Assembly: GCF_009711465.1 (NCBI RefSeq)
Contig: NZ_SMME01000872.1
Span: forward strand, 21,536-85,535
Origin: Parendozoicomonas verongulae
GTDB taxonomy: Bacteria; Pseudomonadota; Gammaproteobacteria; Pseudomonadales; Endozoicomonadaceae
Reading direction: 5' to 3'
DNA length: 64,000 bases
The notes under the pieces were generated by a model that saw only the letters and a list, made by a program, of their open reading frames with translations, did no database searches and was not told where the DNA came from. Shown here piece by piece: positions 28,679 to 37,734 of this stretch; within the stretch, counting starts at the first letter, position 1; each line of letters opens with the position of its first letter. The translations under genes and the position numbers were made by a program.

Positions 28679-29293
28679 TCAAGGGTGGTCGCTTTGCGCT
28701 TCCCGAGCCTGCTCCAGATAGGAACGATGGAGTGTTTCCAGTTGCTGATACAGTTGCTCAAGAGAGCCGCTGTTATTCACAATATCATCCGCTCGACTCC
28801 GACGCTCTTCTCTCGAAGACTGAGAGCGTACAATAGATTCAGCCTGCTCTTGGGATATGTTATCGCGAGCTATAGCTCGCTCAATCTGAACCTCCTCAGT
28901 CACATCAATCACCAGAATCCGATCAACCATGTCATGCTGCCGGGTTTCAAAAAGCAAAGGTGAAACCAAAATAACATAAGGTGACTGAGCCAGACTCAGC
29001 TCCAACCTTAACTGCTGGTTAATCAGTGGGTGCAGAAGTTTTTCCAGCCATTTTTTTTCATTCGCATTTTGGAAAATGATGTCCCGTAAGGCGCGACGGT
29101 TCAGACTTCCGTCTTCAAAAATCATGTTGCTGCCGAAGTGCTCTTCAATCTTTTGCAGAGCCGGTTTTCCTGATTCCACAACAACGCGTGATGCTTTATC
29201 AGCATCAGCAACGACAATGCCTTTTTGGGCAAGATAGTCGGTCACAACTGTTTTCCCGCAACCGATACCTCCGGTGATTCCAACAACAAACAC
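28679..29293 (-). CDS. coaE: Dephospho-CoA kinase
   Basis: A 204-residue P-loop kinase that phosphorylates dephospho-CoA in the last step of coenzyme A synthesis. The Walker A GITGGIGCGKT is at 5-15, and the family segments VADADKASR, RRALRDIIF, LHPLI and VSPLLFE follow. Length is typical. It starts 13 bases after pilD on the same strand, the classical pilD-coaE pairing of gammaproteobacteria; the pairing is transcriptional rather than functional. Confidence 0.97.
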   Translation of the reverse strand: MFVVGITGGIGCGKTVVTDYLAQKGIVVADADKASRVVVESGKPALQKIEEHFGSNMIFEDGSLNRRALRDIIFQNANEKKWLEKLLHPLINQQLRLELSLAQSPYVILVSPLLFETRQHDMVDRILVIDVTEEVQIERAIARDNISQEQAESIVRSQSSREERRSRADDIVNNSGSLEQLYQQLETLHRSYLEQAREAQSDHP

Positions 29294-29306
29294 CGTTGTT
29301 TACTCC

Positions 29307-30185
29307 TTAGTAGATAGCCATCTGCAGATAGCTGGAAATAAGTTCGTCCCCTTTGAACATGGCAATTAAACCTGCGGCTGCCAGATAAGGGCCAAAGGGA
29401 ATAGGGATATTACGGTCCCGTCCTCGTATAACAATCATGGCAATGCCTGTAACAGCTCCCACCATGGAAGAAAGAAGAATAATCAGTGGGAGGAATTGCC
29501 AGCCCATCCAGGCACCGAGGGCGGCGAGCAGTTTGAAGTCTCCAAAGCCCATACCTTCTTTGCCAGTCACTAGCTTGAACAGCCAGTAAACAGACCAGAG
29601 CGAGAGGTAACCCGCAGCTGCACCATAAACAGCATCTTCCAGTGGGACAAACATGCTGTTGGCATTTAATAGCAATCCCAGCCAAAGAAGAGGCAGGGTC
29701 ATGGAATCGGGCAAGAGCTGATGGTCAACATCAATCATGGACATTGCCAGCAGCATCCAGCTCAACACGCATACCATAAAGGAAACCAGGCCCGGTCCGT
29801 AAGCCAGTGCGCTTAACAGGGCCAGCAGACCCGCGGCCAGTTCAATAATAGGGTAACGGATAGAAATAGGGGTTTTGCAGTTGCCGCACTTGCCCCGCAA
29901 AAACAGATAACTGATAACAGGAATATTTTCCCAGGGGCGAATCTTGTGCTCGCACTTCGGACAGGAAGAAGGGGGAACCAAAAGATTATAGCGGGGTGAG
30001 TTGTCTTCTGAAGTATCGGCATCAGGGTTTAGCAAAGCCTGACACTCACACGTCCACTGCTTCTCCATCATGGTGGGGAGGCGATGGATGACTACATTCA
30101 GAAAGCTGCCAACCAGTAATCCGAGAATAGTCACAAACCAGATCCAGATAGTTGGATGACTCAGGAGTATTTCAATTTCAGCCAC
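29307..30185 (-). CDS. pilD: Type IV prepilin peptidase / N-methyltransferase
   Basis: A 292-residue polytopic membrane protease that removes the leader of type IV prepilins and type II secretion pseudopilins and methylates the new N-terminus. The N-terminal cytoplasmic loop has the zinc-type Cys pairs CPKC (75-78) and CGNC (100-103). The aspartyl-protease residues are in MIDVDHQLLPD and GFGDFK. It is cotranscribed with coaE. Its usual partners pilB and pilC are not adjacent: pilC is 6.2 kb away, and the 446 bases directly upstream are noncoding. It may also serve a type II secretion system elsewhere. Confidence 0.96.
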   Translation of the reverse strand: MAEIEILLSHPTIWIWFVTILGLLVGSFLNVVIHRLPTMMEKQWTCECQALLNPDADTSEDNSPRYNLLVPPSSCPKCEHKIRPWENIPVISYLFLRGKCGNCKTPISIRYPIIELAAGLLALLSALAYGPGLVSFMVCVLSWMLLAMSMIDVDHQLLPDSMTLPLLWLGLLLNANSMFVPLEDAVYGAAAGYLSLWSVYWLFKLVTGKEGMGFGDFKLLAALGAWMGWQFLPLIILLSSMVGAVTGIAMIVIRGRDRNIPIPFGPYLAAAGLIAMFKGDELISSYLQMAIY

Positions 30186-30631
30186 TAGGGATGTCCTTAT
30201 TCTAATTTGCTATCCGCCGGTCTGGGCGATGTCGTTAACTGAGTATAAATACTCATCATTATGAAATCATATATTTCTGGGGTTGTCTTAAGTACCTGGG
30301 CCTGTTCAATATCTGAACGTACTGGTTAGTACATGAGCTGATTCGATTTTGTGTGAAGTTGTTGTAATTGATGCAGGTCAAAAATGTATTAAGCGCATGT
30401 GTGTTGGGTAATTGCTTAAATTCAATGCGTAAACTAAGTAAAACAAATTTGAAAATTTTATAAAAATTTATATGTTTGGTTTTTTGTAGTTTTTTTTCCT
30501 GAAAAGTAGCCTTTTTAAATGCCTATTTAGATAAAAATTCTGTTTTGTTTGAAAGAACAGAGTCATCCACTGCATTTTTTGCATTAATCTAGGTGTATAC
30601 ACTTACTGATCACAAAGAAAAGGGAATAGTT
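30186..30631. other. AT-rich intergenic region upstream of pilD and ald
   Basis: A 446-base divergent noncoding region. It holds a palindrome TGAGTAT-aa-ATACTCA (30240-30255) on the pilD side, an FNR/ANR-like site TTGAT-gcag-GTCAA (30368-30381, nine of ten consensus bases), and very AT-rich sequence with T tracts (30440-30560) that may be curved DNA before ald. No ORF was seen. Confidence 0.5.
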
Positions 30632-31753
30632 ATGCTTATTGGCGTACCTAAGGAAATTAAGAATCACGAATACCGTGTTGGCCTGACTCCTATGTCTGTT
30701 CAGGAAGTTATTTCCCACGGCCACAGCGTAGTTATTGAAGACAACGCCGGTGCTTCTATCGGATTCTCCAACGAAGATTATATCGCTGCTGGCGCAAAGA
30801 TTCTGCCAACGGCTGAAGACGTTTTCGCTCAGGCGGACATGATCGTTAAAGTTAAAGAGCCTCAGGAAGTAGAGCGTAAGCGCCTGCGTCGTGATCAGAC
30901 TCTGTTCACTTACCTGCACCTGGCTCCAGACGTTCCTCAGACTAATGACCTGATCGAATCCGGTGCTACCTGCATCGCTTACGAAACTGTAACCGACGAC
31001 GCTGGCCGCCTGCCTCTGCTGGCTCCAATGTCTGAAGTTGCTGGTCGTATGTCCATTCAGGCTGGTGCACACTGCCTGGAAAAAGCTCACGGTGGCCGTG
31101 GCGTACTGATGGGTGGCGTTCCTGGTGTTGAACCTGCCAAAGTTGTTGTTATCGGTGGTGGTGTTGTAGGTGCAAGCGCAACTGCAATGGCTGTTGGCAT
31201 GGGCGCTGACGTTGTTGTTCTGGATCGCTCTGTAGAAGTTCTGCGTAAGCTGGACGCTCAGTATGGCAACCGTATCAAGACTATCTTCTCCACTCGTCAC
31301 GCTATCGAGCAGTACGTAACTGAAGCTGATCTGGTAATCGGTGGCGTTCTGATCCCAGGTGCTGCGGCTCCTAAGCTGATCACCCGTGATCTTATCTCCA
31401 AGATGAAGAAAGGCTCCGCGATTGTTGACGTAGCTATCGATCAGGGTGGTTGTGCAGAAACTGCCAAGGCCACTACTCACGCTGAACCTACTTACATCGT
31501 TGACGACGTAGTTCACTACTGCGTAGCGAACATGCCTGGCGCGGTTGCTCGTACTTCCACCATGGCTCTGAACAACGCAACTCTGCCATTCGTTCTGGAA
31601 CTGGCTGACAAGGGCCCACGTAAGGCGATGGAAGAAAACCATCACCTGCTGAACGGTCTGAACGTATGCAAGGGCGTGATCACTTGCCCAGAAGTTGCTG
31701 AAGCTCAGGATCTGGAATACCGTTCCCCACGGGAAATGCTGCAGGAAATCTAA
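30632..31753 (+). CDS. ald: Alanine dehydrogenase
   Basis: A 373-residue NAD-dependent alanine dehydrogenase, converting L-alanine reversibly to pyruvate and ammonia. It starts [20 protein letters not shown] after AAGGGA; an in-frame GTG 13 codons earlier is unlikely. The substrate-binding MIVKVKEPQ and FTYLHLAPD (catalytic Lys and His) and the NAD-binding [11 protein letters not shown] are present. Codon use is as optimised as that of groEL, implying high expression. It lies within the DNA separating pilD from pilC, on the opposite strand, and next to an aspartate-racemase gene. It has its own terminator. Confidence 0.96.
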   Translation: MLIGVPKEIKNHEYRVGLTPMSVQEVISHGHSVVIEDNAGASIGFSNEDYIAAGAKILPTAEDVFAQADMIVKVKEPQEVERKRLRRDQTLFTYLHLAPDVPQTNDLIESGATCIAYETVTDDAGRLPLLAPMSEVAGRMSIQAGAHCLEKAHGGRGVLMGGVPGVEPAKVVVIGGGVVGASATAMAVGMGADVVVLDRSVEVLRKLDAQYGNRIKTIFSTRHAIEQYVTEADLVIGGVLIPGAAAPKLITRDLISKMKKGSAIVDVAIDQGGCAETAKATTHAEPTYIVDDVVHYCVANMPGAVARTSTMALNNATLPFVLELADKGPRKAMEENHHLLNGLNVCKGVITCPEVAEAQDLEYRSPREMLQEI

Positions 31754-31784
31754 AACCAAAGCAGCTTGAGTTGTGAAAAAGCAG

Positions 31785-31816
31785 TCCCCGGTTGAGTGAT
31801 CAGCCGGGGATTTTTT
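31785..31816 (+). terminator. Rho-independent terminator after ald
   Basis: TCCCCGGTTGA pairs with TCAGCCGGGGA (11 pairs, one G-T) around a GTGA loop and is followed by six T. It also lies just beyond the stop of the convergent racemase gene. Confidence 0.92.
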
Positions 31817-31825
31817 ATGGAGAAA

Positions 31826-32524
31826 TCAAATTTCGGATAAGGCCATTTGAACCGCAGCTTCCGCATGAATGGCTGTGGTATCGAATAAAGGCACATCTGT
31901 GTGTTGCTGTTGAACCAGCAGAGCAATCTCGGTGCACCCCAGAATAACAGCCTCTGCACCGCTCTCTTTAAGCTTGTCGATTATGGAGATATAGCTCTGA
32001 CGAGAACTTTCCTTGATTTCCCCTTTGCACAACTCCTGATAGATGATGTTGTGCACGGTTTGTCTGTCTTCCTGCTCAGGAACAACAACATCAATACCAA
32101 ACTTATCTGTCAGTCGGCCTTTGTAGAAATTCTGCTCCATGGTGAAGGCAGTACCGAGCAAGCCAACAGTTTTCACACTGCTTTCAATCAGCTTCTCTGC
32201 TGTGGTATCAGCAATGTGCAGTAACGGTATGCTGAGCTTCTCTTCGATTTGAGGAGCAACCTTGTGCATGGTGTTGGTGCAAATCAGCAGAAAGTCTGCG
32301 CCACCTTTTTCTACGCTGAGAGCTGCATCCGATAAAATCTCAGCAGTTTCATCCCACTTGCCTTGATGCTGGCGCTCTTCTATCTCGGCGAAATTGACGC
32401 TGTAAAGAGCGACTTTCGCGGAATGCAAACCGCCCAGTTTGACTTTCACGCTTTCGTTGATTGTTTTGTAGTAGCTTTGGGTGGATTCCCAGCTCATTCC
32501 TCCGAGCAGGCCTATTGTTTTCAT
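31826..32524 (-). CDS. Aspartate/glutamate racemase family protein
   Basis: A 232-residue Asp/Glu racemase (YgeA-type) starting MKTIGLLGGMSWEST; the frame extends upstream but this start matches the family and has GAGAG nearby. Two catalytic Cys residues are in LICTNTMHK and VILGCTEIALL, so the enzyme should be active. It would interconvert L- and D-amino acids, probably aspartate or a broader set. A remnant of a C4-dicarboxylate carrier lies 61 bases upstream on the same strand, so an aspartate/fumarate uptake unit may once have existed here. It is convergent with ald. Confidence 0.9.
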   Translation of the reverse strand: MKTIGLLGGMSWESTQSYYKTINESVKVKLGGLHSAKVALYSVNFAEIEERQHQGKWDETAEILSDAALSVEKGGADFLLICTNTMHKVAPQIEEKLSIPLLHIADTTAEKLIESSVKTVGLLGTAFTMEQNFYKGRLTDKFGIDVVVPEQEDRQTVHNIIYQELCKGEIKESSRQSYISIIDKLKESGAEAVILGCTEIALLVQQQHTDVPLFDTTAIHAEAAVQMALSEI

Positions 32525-32585
32525 AAAATGCTCTCGCGGCAGTGGATAATTACTTTCTGATTCTACTCCGATCGGGAGAGTTTGG

Positions 32586-33266
32586 TTAGAACATAAGGCC
32601 AGCCAGCAGGTAGCCGGATATACAGGCTGTAATAACGCCAATCAGGCCGGGCGTCATAAAGCTGTGGTTAAAGTAATACTTGCCAATTTTCGTGGTGCCT
32701 GAGGAGTCGAAGTTACAGGTGGCAATATCAGATGGGTAATTCGGGATAAAGAAATATCCATAGCAGGAAGGCATGATGCCAACCAGTAGCTGTGGAGACA
32801 GCCTCATAGCCAAACCAACGGGCAGCATCATACGGCAAACAGCCGCCTGGGAGTTCATAACCACAGATACAATGAACATGGCGAGCGCGAAGGTCCAAGG
32901 GTAAGTCTGCACCATATCCATGATATGGCTCTGGAAAGATGGCATAGCGAACTTGAAATAAGTGTCACTCATCCACGCAATACCAAAGATTGCGATGGCT
33001 GCAACCAGACCTGATTTAAAAACCACACCGTCAGGGACTTTGACAGTAGGCGTTTTGGTTACCAGAAGAATAATGCCACCGAAAGCCAACATCATCATTT
33101 GAATGATTGTGGACATGCCAATGGTCGAACCTTGAATCGTCCGAATAGACGGGAACATGGCGACAGCCACAATCGACAGCAGTACAATCACAAACAACAG
33201 AATAGCATGGTGTGAAGAGGCAGGCAGCTTCTTGTCTAAAGTCGTTGCGGTTGTTGATTTGATTTC
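32586..33266 (-). pseudogene. 5'-truncated anaerobic C4-dicarboxylate transporter (Dcu family)
   Basis: Only the C-terminal half of a DcuA/DcuB-type carrier remains. From an in-frame stop at 33267-33269 the frame reads EIKSTTATT and then the membrane helices to the end (about 226 codons; the family is about 430 to 445). The segment QAAVCRMMLPVGLAM and the C-terminal FNHSFMTPGLIGV match the family. The N-terminal half is not found in any frame upstream, so a deletion or insertion removed it. A TTG at 33197 could start a 203-residue fragment, but that would lack half the helices. Intact Dcu proteins exchange fumarate, malate or aspartate for succinate in anaerobic growth. Confidence 0.8.
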
Positions 33267-33516
33267 TCACTTATTGAGAAACTACAGCCAGAGAGCAGGA
33301 TAAAAAAGAGATGAGGCGATCATGAACACGAGCTCAGACTACCAATTAGGCCGCAATGCGTATAAAGACTGCACTCTGTTATGGAAAGTACAGCCTGTCT
33401 CGTCACCGCTTCAAAGTTAAGCGGGAGTTAGAGCCTTGTTGGAGTTGTGGCAATACTTGCTTTTTTGACTTATAAATCTGCACCAATCTCTTGTGAAGAG
33501 TTATGAAGAGAATACT

Positions 33517-33924
33517 ATGAGTCAATATATGTGGATGCCTGCCACCAAAAGGGCATCACACCCCAAAGTTTCAGCATCAACAAAGGCTGCTCTTAAAGAG
33601 CAGGCGGATCAGTGGGTTGAAAGTTACCTCAGGCCAAAACATATTAAGCCTCCCCCCGAAGATCACGACTTCAACTACCTGGTGGATATTTTTACCAAGT
33701 GGCATGGCAGTTTTTTCTATTTCTGTGGTACTTCTCATTGCCCGAGCCCTAAGGCTATCCGCCCGTACTTTGAGATAAAGATTGCTCGCATGGCGTATAA
33801 AGGCAGCAACAACTACACACTGGCGTATATGCGACACACCGGACAGTGGGCTGAGGTATTTTATGATGTCGATATTCAGGAATGCTTTGACCTGATTGCC
33901 AATGAAACCTGCTTTCTGCCGTAG
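33517..33924 (+). CDS. DUF3024-like small protein
   Basis: About 135 residues from the ATG at 33517, which has GAAGAG upstream; a GTG at 33493 would add 8. It resembles DUF3024 proteins, short bacterial proteins of unknown function, in IARMAYKGSNNYTLAYMRHTGQWAEV. It is soluble, with no signal or membrane segment. It is followed after 26 bases by a 581-codon gene on the same strand, probably one operon. The DUF3024 assignment is from memory of the family and needs a profile search. Confidence 0.6.
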   Translation: MSQYMWMPATKRASHPKVSASTKAALKEQADQWVESYLRPKHIKPPPEDHDFNYLVDIFTKWHGSFFYFCGTSHCPSPKAIRPYFEIKIARMAYKGSNNYTLAYMRHTGQWAEVFYDVDIQECFDLIANETCFLP

Positions 33925-33950
33925 CCCAATTAAAGAGTGCACACAGTCTC

Positions 33951-35696
33951 ATGTCAGATTTACAACAAGCAATAGACCTGGAAACCGTTGATACGCTGAA
34001 AAAGCGTTATTTCACTTACTTTGGTGTTAAACCAAAGCAAATTCGTAAGGCTTTTCTGATAGAAGCGTTGCGTGAAGGGCTTTCTGACCCGATCTTGTTG
34101 AAGCCCTATCTGAAAAAACTCCCGAAATTGGAGATGATATTCATAAGAGAGTCTGTTTTTCATTACAACGGGCATATTGAAAAGCCTCGCTTTGAAGCGA
34201 AGTATGGTGAGTTTCCTGAAGGCACCAGAAAAAATGGCCTTCTCTACTTCTACGGAGCAGGGTTATCTGAATCGGTTGAACCCTTTTTCTACCCTCAGGG
34301 TGACCGGTACGGATCACCAAAAATACCGGATGGTTTGTTGTCAATTCTGCAATCGCTGATTGATCCGCCGGAACCGGACATGCTCAAATCCTGCACTTTG
34401 CCTGATCCTTTGCCGGATCATTACAAGGTTTTTCAACGTGAACGCCTGGCGCCAAGTGAACTGCAATCATTGCTTGTTTTACTTCAGGACAAACAAATCA
34501 AAGTTAGTGATAAAACCGGAGTAGCTTCTCTGGCCACGCTAAAGAAAGTGTCTCAGGACACTCATGAATACTATGAAAAGACATCCTGTGATGAAGCCAA
34601 AGGCATGGATCTTATGGTGTCTTATGGTTGGCTCAGGTTATTAGAGAACAGTAAGTTCAGCAAGTGCTCAAAAACGACACTGCTTCTGGCAGAGAACACT
34701 GGAAAAAACTCAGCGGAAACGGTGAAGGAAATTTGGGAGCAGTGGGTAACCAGAAGCTCCGATGATGAATTTCGTCGTATTAACACCATCAAAGGACAAA
34801 CCGGGAAAGGGAAGCGTTTTTTTTCTGATGTTAAGGGCAGAAGGCAGGAAATTATTACTTATCTAAAGGGGTGTCGAGTAGGGGCGTGGTATGCCTTCGA
34901 AGACTTCTCCAAGTTTATGTTCACGACAGGCTCTAAGCTCGAAATTACTGCAGAGCCGGACTACCTGTATATCTATGATTCCAGTTATGGAGAATTTTAT
35001 AACGCTCCCTGGGATTTACTGGAAGCTCGCTACATACGCTGTTTTCTGGTGGAGTATGCTGCCACATTAGGCCTGATTGATGTGGTGATGGCTCCGCCAA
35101 ACAGTGACAACTGCTATTACGACGACTTTGGGGATATGGAATGTCTGAGCCGTTACGATGGCTTGCGTTTTTTCCGACTGACCTCTCTGGGGGCATACGC
35201 ACTGGATTTGTCTGGCAGCTATCAGGCAACGGAAGCAGAGTCGACAGAAACAACACTCACCATTCAGCGGCAGGGCCGTGTTGTTTTTGAGCAAACCCCA
35301 ACGCCTTGGGAGCAGCGTTTTCTGTCGCTCTACGCCGATAACATCAAAGAGAACACATGGAAACTATCCCGGAAAAAAATCAGTGAGGTTATTCAGGTAG
35401 GCGGCAGCATCGATGAGTTAAGAACATTCTTACTCATGCGAGAAAATCAACCTTTTCTGCCAGAAGACTGTGAGAGCCTTCTGAAACAGGCTGAAGCTAA
35501 CCGAGATGCAGTTAAACTTCACAGCGAAGCGCTTGTTATGACGTGTAAAACCCCGGAGATTGCTGACCTGATCGTAAACGACAAAGTGTTATCCAAATGG
35601 TGTCAGCGTCTGGGCAAACTTCAGGTTGTTATACCAAAAAACAAAGAAAAGAAATTCAGGGATAGCCTTAATGCTATGGGCGTTGGATGTTCCTGA
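33951..35696 (+). CDS. Protein with helicase-associated (Helicase_C_3-like) C-terminal region, function unknown
   Basis: A 581-residue soluble protein. Residues 1 to about 60 resemble a small helical SAP-like DNA-binding motif (TLKKRYFTYFGVKPKQIRKAFLIEAL). The middle looks like winged-helix segments. The last 110 residues (WKLSRKKISEVIQVGG, then LPEDCESLLK, LVMTCKTPEIADLIV and LGKLQVVIPKNKEKKF) resemble the helicase-associated domain found in XPB/Ssl2-like bacterial proteins. No Walker A or B box is present, so it is not a motor by itself. It follows the DUF3024-like gene and lies in the foreign-looking insert in the pilus locus. A nucleic-acid role is inference. Confidence 0.6.
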   Translation: MSDLQQAIDLETVDTLKKRYFTYFGVKPKQIRKAFLIEALREGLSDPILLKPYLKKLPKLEMIFIRESVFHYNGHIEKPRFEAKYGEFPEGTRKNGLLYFYGAGLSESVEPFFYPQGDRYGSPKIPDGLLSILQSLIDPPEPDMLKSCTLPDPLPDHYKVFQRERLAPSELQSLLVLLQDKQIKVSDKTGVASLATLKKVSQDTHEYYEKTSCDEAKGMDLMVSYGWLRLLENSKFSKCSKTTLLLAENTGKNSAETVKEIWEQWVTRSSDDEFRRINTIKGQTGKGKRFFSDVKGRRQEIITYLKGCRVGAWYAFEDFSKFMFTTGSKLEITAEPDYLYIYDSSYGEFYNAPWDLLEARYIRCFLVEYAATLGLIDVVMAPPNSDNCYYDDFGDMECLSRYDGLRFFRLTSLGAYALDLSGSYQATEAESTETTLTIQRQGRVVFEQTPTPWEQRFLSLYADNIKENTWKLSRKKISEVIQVGGSIDELRTFLLMRENQPFLPEDCESLLKQAEANRDAVKLHSEALVMTCKTPEIADLIVNDKVLSKWCQRLGKLQVVIPKNKEKKFRDSLNAMGVGCS

Positions 35697-36379
35697 TAGC
35701 TTCCTGTACACGGTTGAGGAAAAGGCTTGTTTTGGGCTATGTTCCCACCGTTGATTGGTAGACTGTAACCCAGTAAACATGTGGGTCTGCGGAAGGGATA
35801 TATTTGTGTGTCACGAACAACACCAACAAGTAAACCCTTTGATATAGAAGTGTTGCATTATGCAACCGGGTTAGTTGCCTTTTCAGGTATTGTCACCAGT
35901 CAGTGGCGGGAACATAGTCACGCTGAACGCATATAAAAAGACTTTTGTTGATCCCTCAGTTTATGGCCATCAATTCTTCTGTCAGGCTCTGTCCGCATTC
36001 TTGATGTGATAAGAAGAATAAGTACCCTGACCATTGATTTCGCATAGTCTGGCGGCGTCTTTTTTCGCCCTTGCTGCGTCACAACTCTTGTCACGTAGCG
36101 GGCTACGCCCCCGACGTTGTTCCTTGAAGTGCGAAAAAATTCACTCGCCACCATTATGCGAAAGCAATGGTCCGGGTACTTAGCCTGATACTGGCCATTT
36201 TGAGGTCCTCTACTGGCATCGATGTTTACAAGATGATGGTCACGGATAAATAGAGTTGTGTGCCTTTCTCAAGCTTCAGATGAAATTACAACAGCCATAG
36301 GAAAAACAGTTCAGGATTTCTATGTGTTAATAGTTTAATTCATATGTCAATAGTTTTAATACCTTTCTACAAAGCTGTT
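35697..36379. other. Noncoding spacer between the helicase-like gene and pilC
   Basis: 683 bases without a credible gene. It contains a perfect palindrome GTTGCAT-t-ATGCAAC (35852-35866), the MITE at 36021-36180, and AT-rich sequence after it. Short open frames across the MITE are produced by its inverted repeats and are not taken as genes. Confidence 0.7.
36021..36180. mobile_element. 160-bp MITE with 26-bp terminal inverted repeats and TA target duplication
   Basis: The left end begins AGTACCCTGACCATTG and continues to 36046. The right end (36155-36180) is its reverse complement with two mismatches over 26 bases. Imperfect pairing extends inward to about position 55. A short CGTAG-cggg-CTACG hairpin sits in the middle. 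A TA dinucleotide flanks each side, the target duplication of IS630/Tc1-mariner-type elements. There is no coding capacity, so it would be moved in trans by a transposase not in this window. Confidence 0.8.
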
Positions 36380-37597
36380 TTAAACCACAGAACCCAACTG
36401 GAAGATCGGCAGGTACATCGCAACAATCAAACCACCAACCAGTGTACCCAGAACCACCATAATCATCGGCTCCATCAGGCTGGTGAGGCCGTCAACCATA
36501 TTATCCACTTCGTCTTCGTAGTAGTTGGCGACTTTGTCCAGCATCTCATCCAGAGCACCGGATTCTTCACCAATGCCAACCATCTGCACTGCCAGAGACG
36601 GGAATACATTTGTGTTGCGCATGGAAAACTGAAGCTGTTGACCGGTGGATATATCCTCTTTGATTTTTATAGCCGCCTCTCTATATAGCACGTTACCAGC
36701 GGCGCCAGCTACGGAGTCGAGAGCTTCAACCAGTGGTACACCGGCGGCGAAGGTGGTTGAGAGTGTTCGTGCGAAACGGGCGATGGCCGACTTGTCGATA
36801 ATCTGGCCGATAACCGGAACCTTCAATATAAACAGGTCCATCTTGTTTCGGGCTTTTTGTGATCTCTCCAGCAGCTTTCTGAAGACGAATATAAAGATGG
36901 CAAAGCCGAAGATCACGATATACCACCATTCCTGCATCACCTCTGAGATGTTGATGACCATCTGAGTAAAGGCTGGCAGTTCGGCTCCAAACCCGGCAAA
37001 TACCTCCTCAAACTGGGGTACAACCTTAACCAGCAGAATACCGGTAACAATGAAGGCCACAGCCATAACTGCAATGGGGTAGTTCATGGCCTTCTTGATT
37101 TTGGCTTTTAAAGCTTCGCTTTTTTCCTTGTAAGTTGCGATTCGATCCAGCAGAGACTCCAGCGCTCCAGACTGTTCACCGGAATGTACAAGGTTACAGT
37201 AGAGTTCATCAAAGTATTTAGGGTGTTTTCTAAGGGAGTCGGCGAGATTGGTACCGCCTGCTACATCATTTTTGATCTGTCCCAACAAATCCTTCATTGC
37301 TGGCTTTTCCATACCCTCAGCAGTGATGTCAAAGGCCTGCAACATGGGGACGCCCGCTTTGGTCATTGTCGCGAGCTGCCGGGTAAACAGGGCGATGTCC
37401 ATGGGCTTGATCTTCTTGCCCCTACCTCCAATATTGATGCTCTTTTTGCGCACCTTAGTAGGGCTAATCCCCTGCTTTCTCAGCTCAGCCTTGGCCAGCG
37501 CCAGAGACTTACTCGAAAGCTCCCCTTTGGCGAGGCGACCATTTTTATCTTTTCCTTCCCAGACAAAAATCGAGGATTTGTTATTTTTATCTGCCAT
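36380..37597 (-). CDS. pilC: Type IV pilus inner-membrane platform protein
   Basis: A 405-residue polytopic protein of the GspF/PilC family starting MADKNNKSSIFVWEGKDKNG; the frame runs 15 codons further upstream without a ribosome site. Two T2SSF repeats are visible, each with the GExSGALxxxLxxIA signature (GEQSGALESLLDRIA and GEESGALDEMLDKVA). PilC couples the PilB/PilT ATPases to pilin assembly and retraction. Here it is alone: the next gene upstream is apaH and no pilB is adjacent; pilD lies 6.2 kb away on the same strand. AAGGA lies 11 bases before the ATG. All expected features are intact. Confidence 0.95.
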   Translation of the reverse strand: MADKNNKSSIFVWEGKDKNGRLAKGELSSKSLALAKAELRKQGISPTKVRKKSINIGGRGKKIKPMDIALFTRQLATMTKAGVPMLQAFDITAEGMEKPAMKDLLGQIKNDVAGGTNLADSLRKHPKYFDELYCNLVHSGEQSGALESLLDRIATYKEKSEALKAKIKKAMNYPIAVMAVAFIVTGILLVKVVPQFEEVFAGFGAELPAFTQMVINISEVMQEWWYIVIFGFAIFIFVFRKLLERSQKARNKMDLFILKVPVIGQIIDKSAIARFARTLSTTFAAGVPLVEALDSVAGAAGNVLYREAAIKIKEDISTGQQLQFSMRNTNVFPSLAVQMVGIGEESGALDEMLDKVANYYEDEVDNMVDGLTSLMEPMIMVVLGTLVGGLIVAMYLPIFQLGSVV

Positions 37598-37734
37598 TTG
37601 ATAAGCGGTCCTTAAATGCTCCGACCCTGGGCCCGGCCGCATTAAATCTTTATATTTCTTTGAAGCGCATACCGATTCTTGTTGTTGGTAAACCGGACTG
37701 GCTGAGTGGTTATTTCCTCAGATAGTACTGGGAA

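Noticed and set aside
30584..31759. 391-codon ORF antisense to ald
   Set aside because: Codon-bias shadow of a highly expressed gene; no motif.
33300..33480. Possible remnant of an IS200-type transposase N-terminus before the DUF3024-like gene
   Set aside because: A 32-codon ORF and a second frame show only loose resemblance to the family start; too short and too diverged to call.
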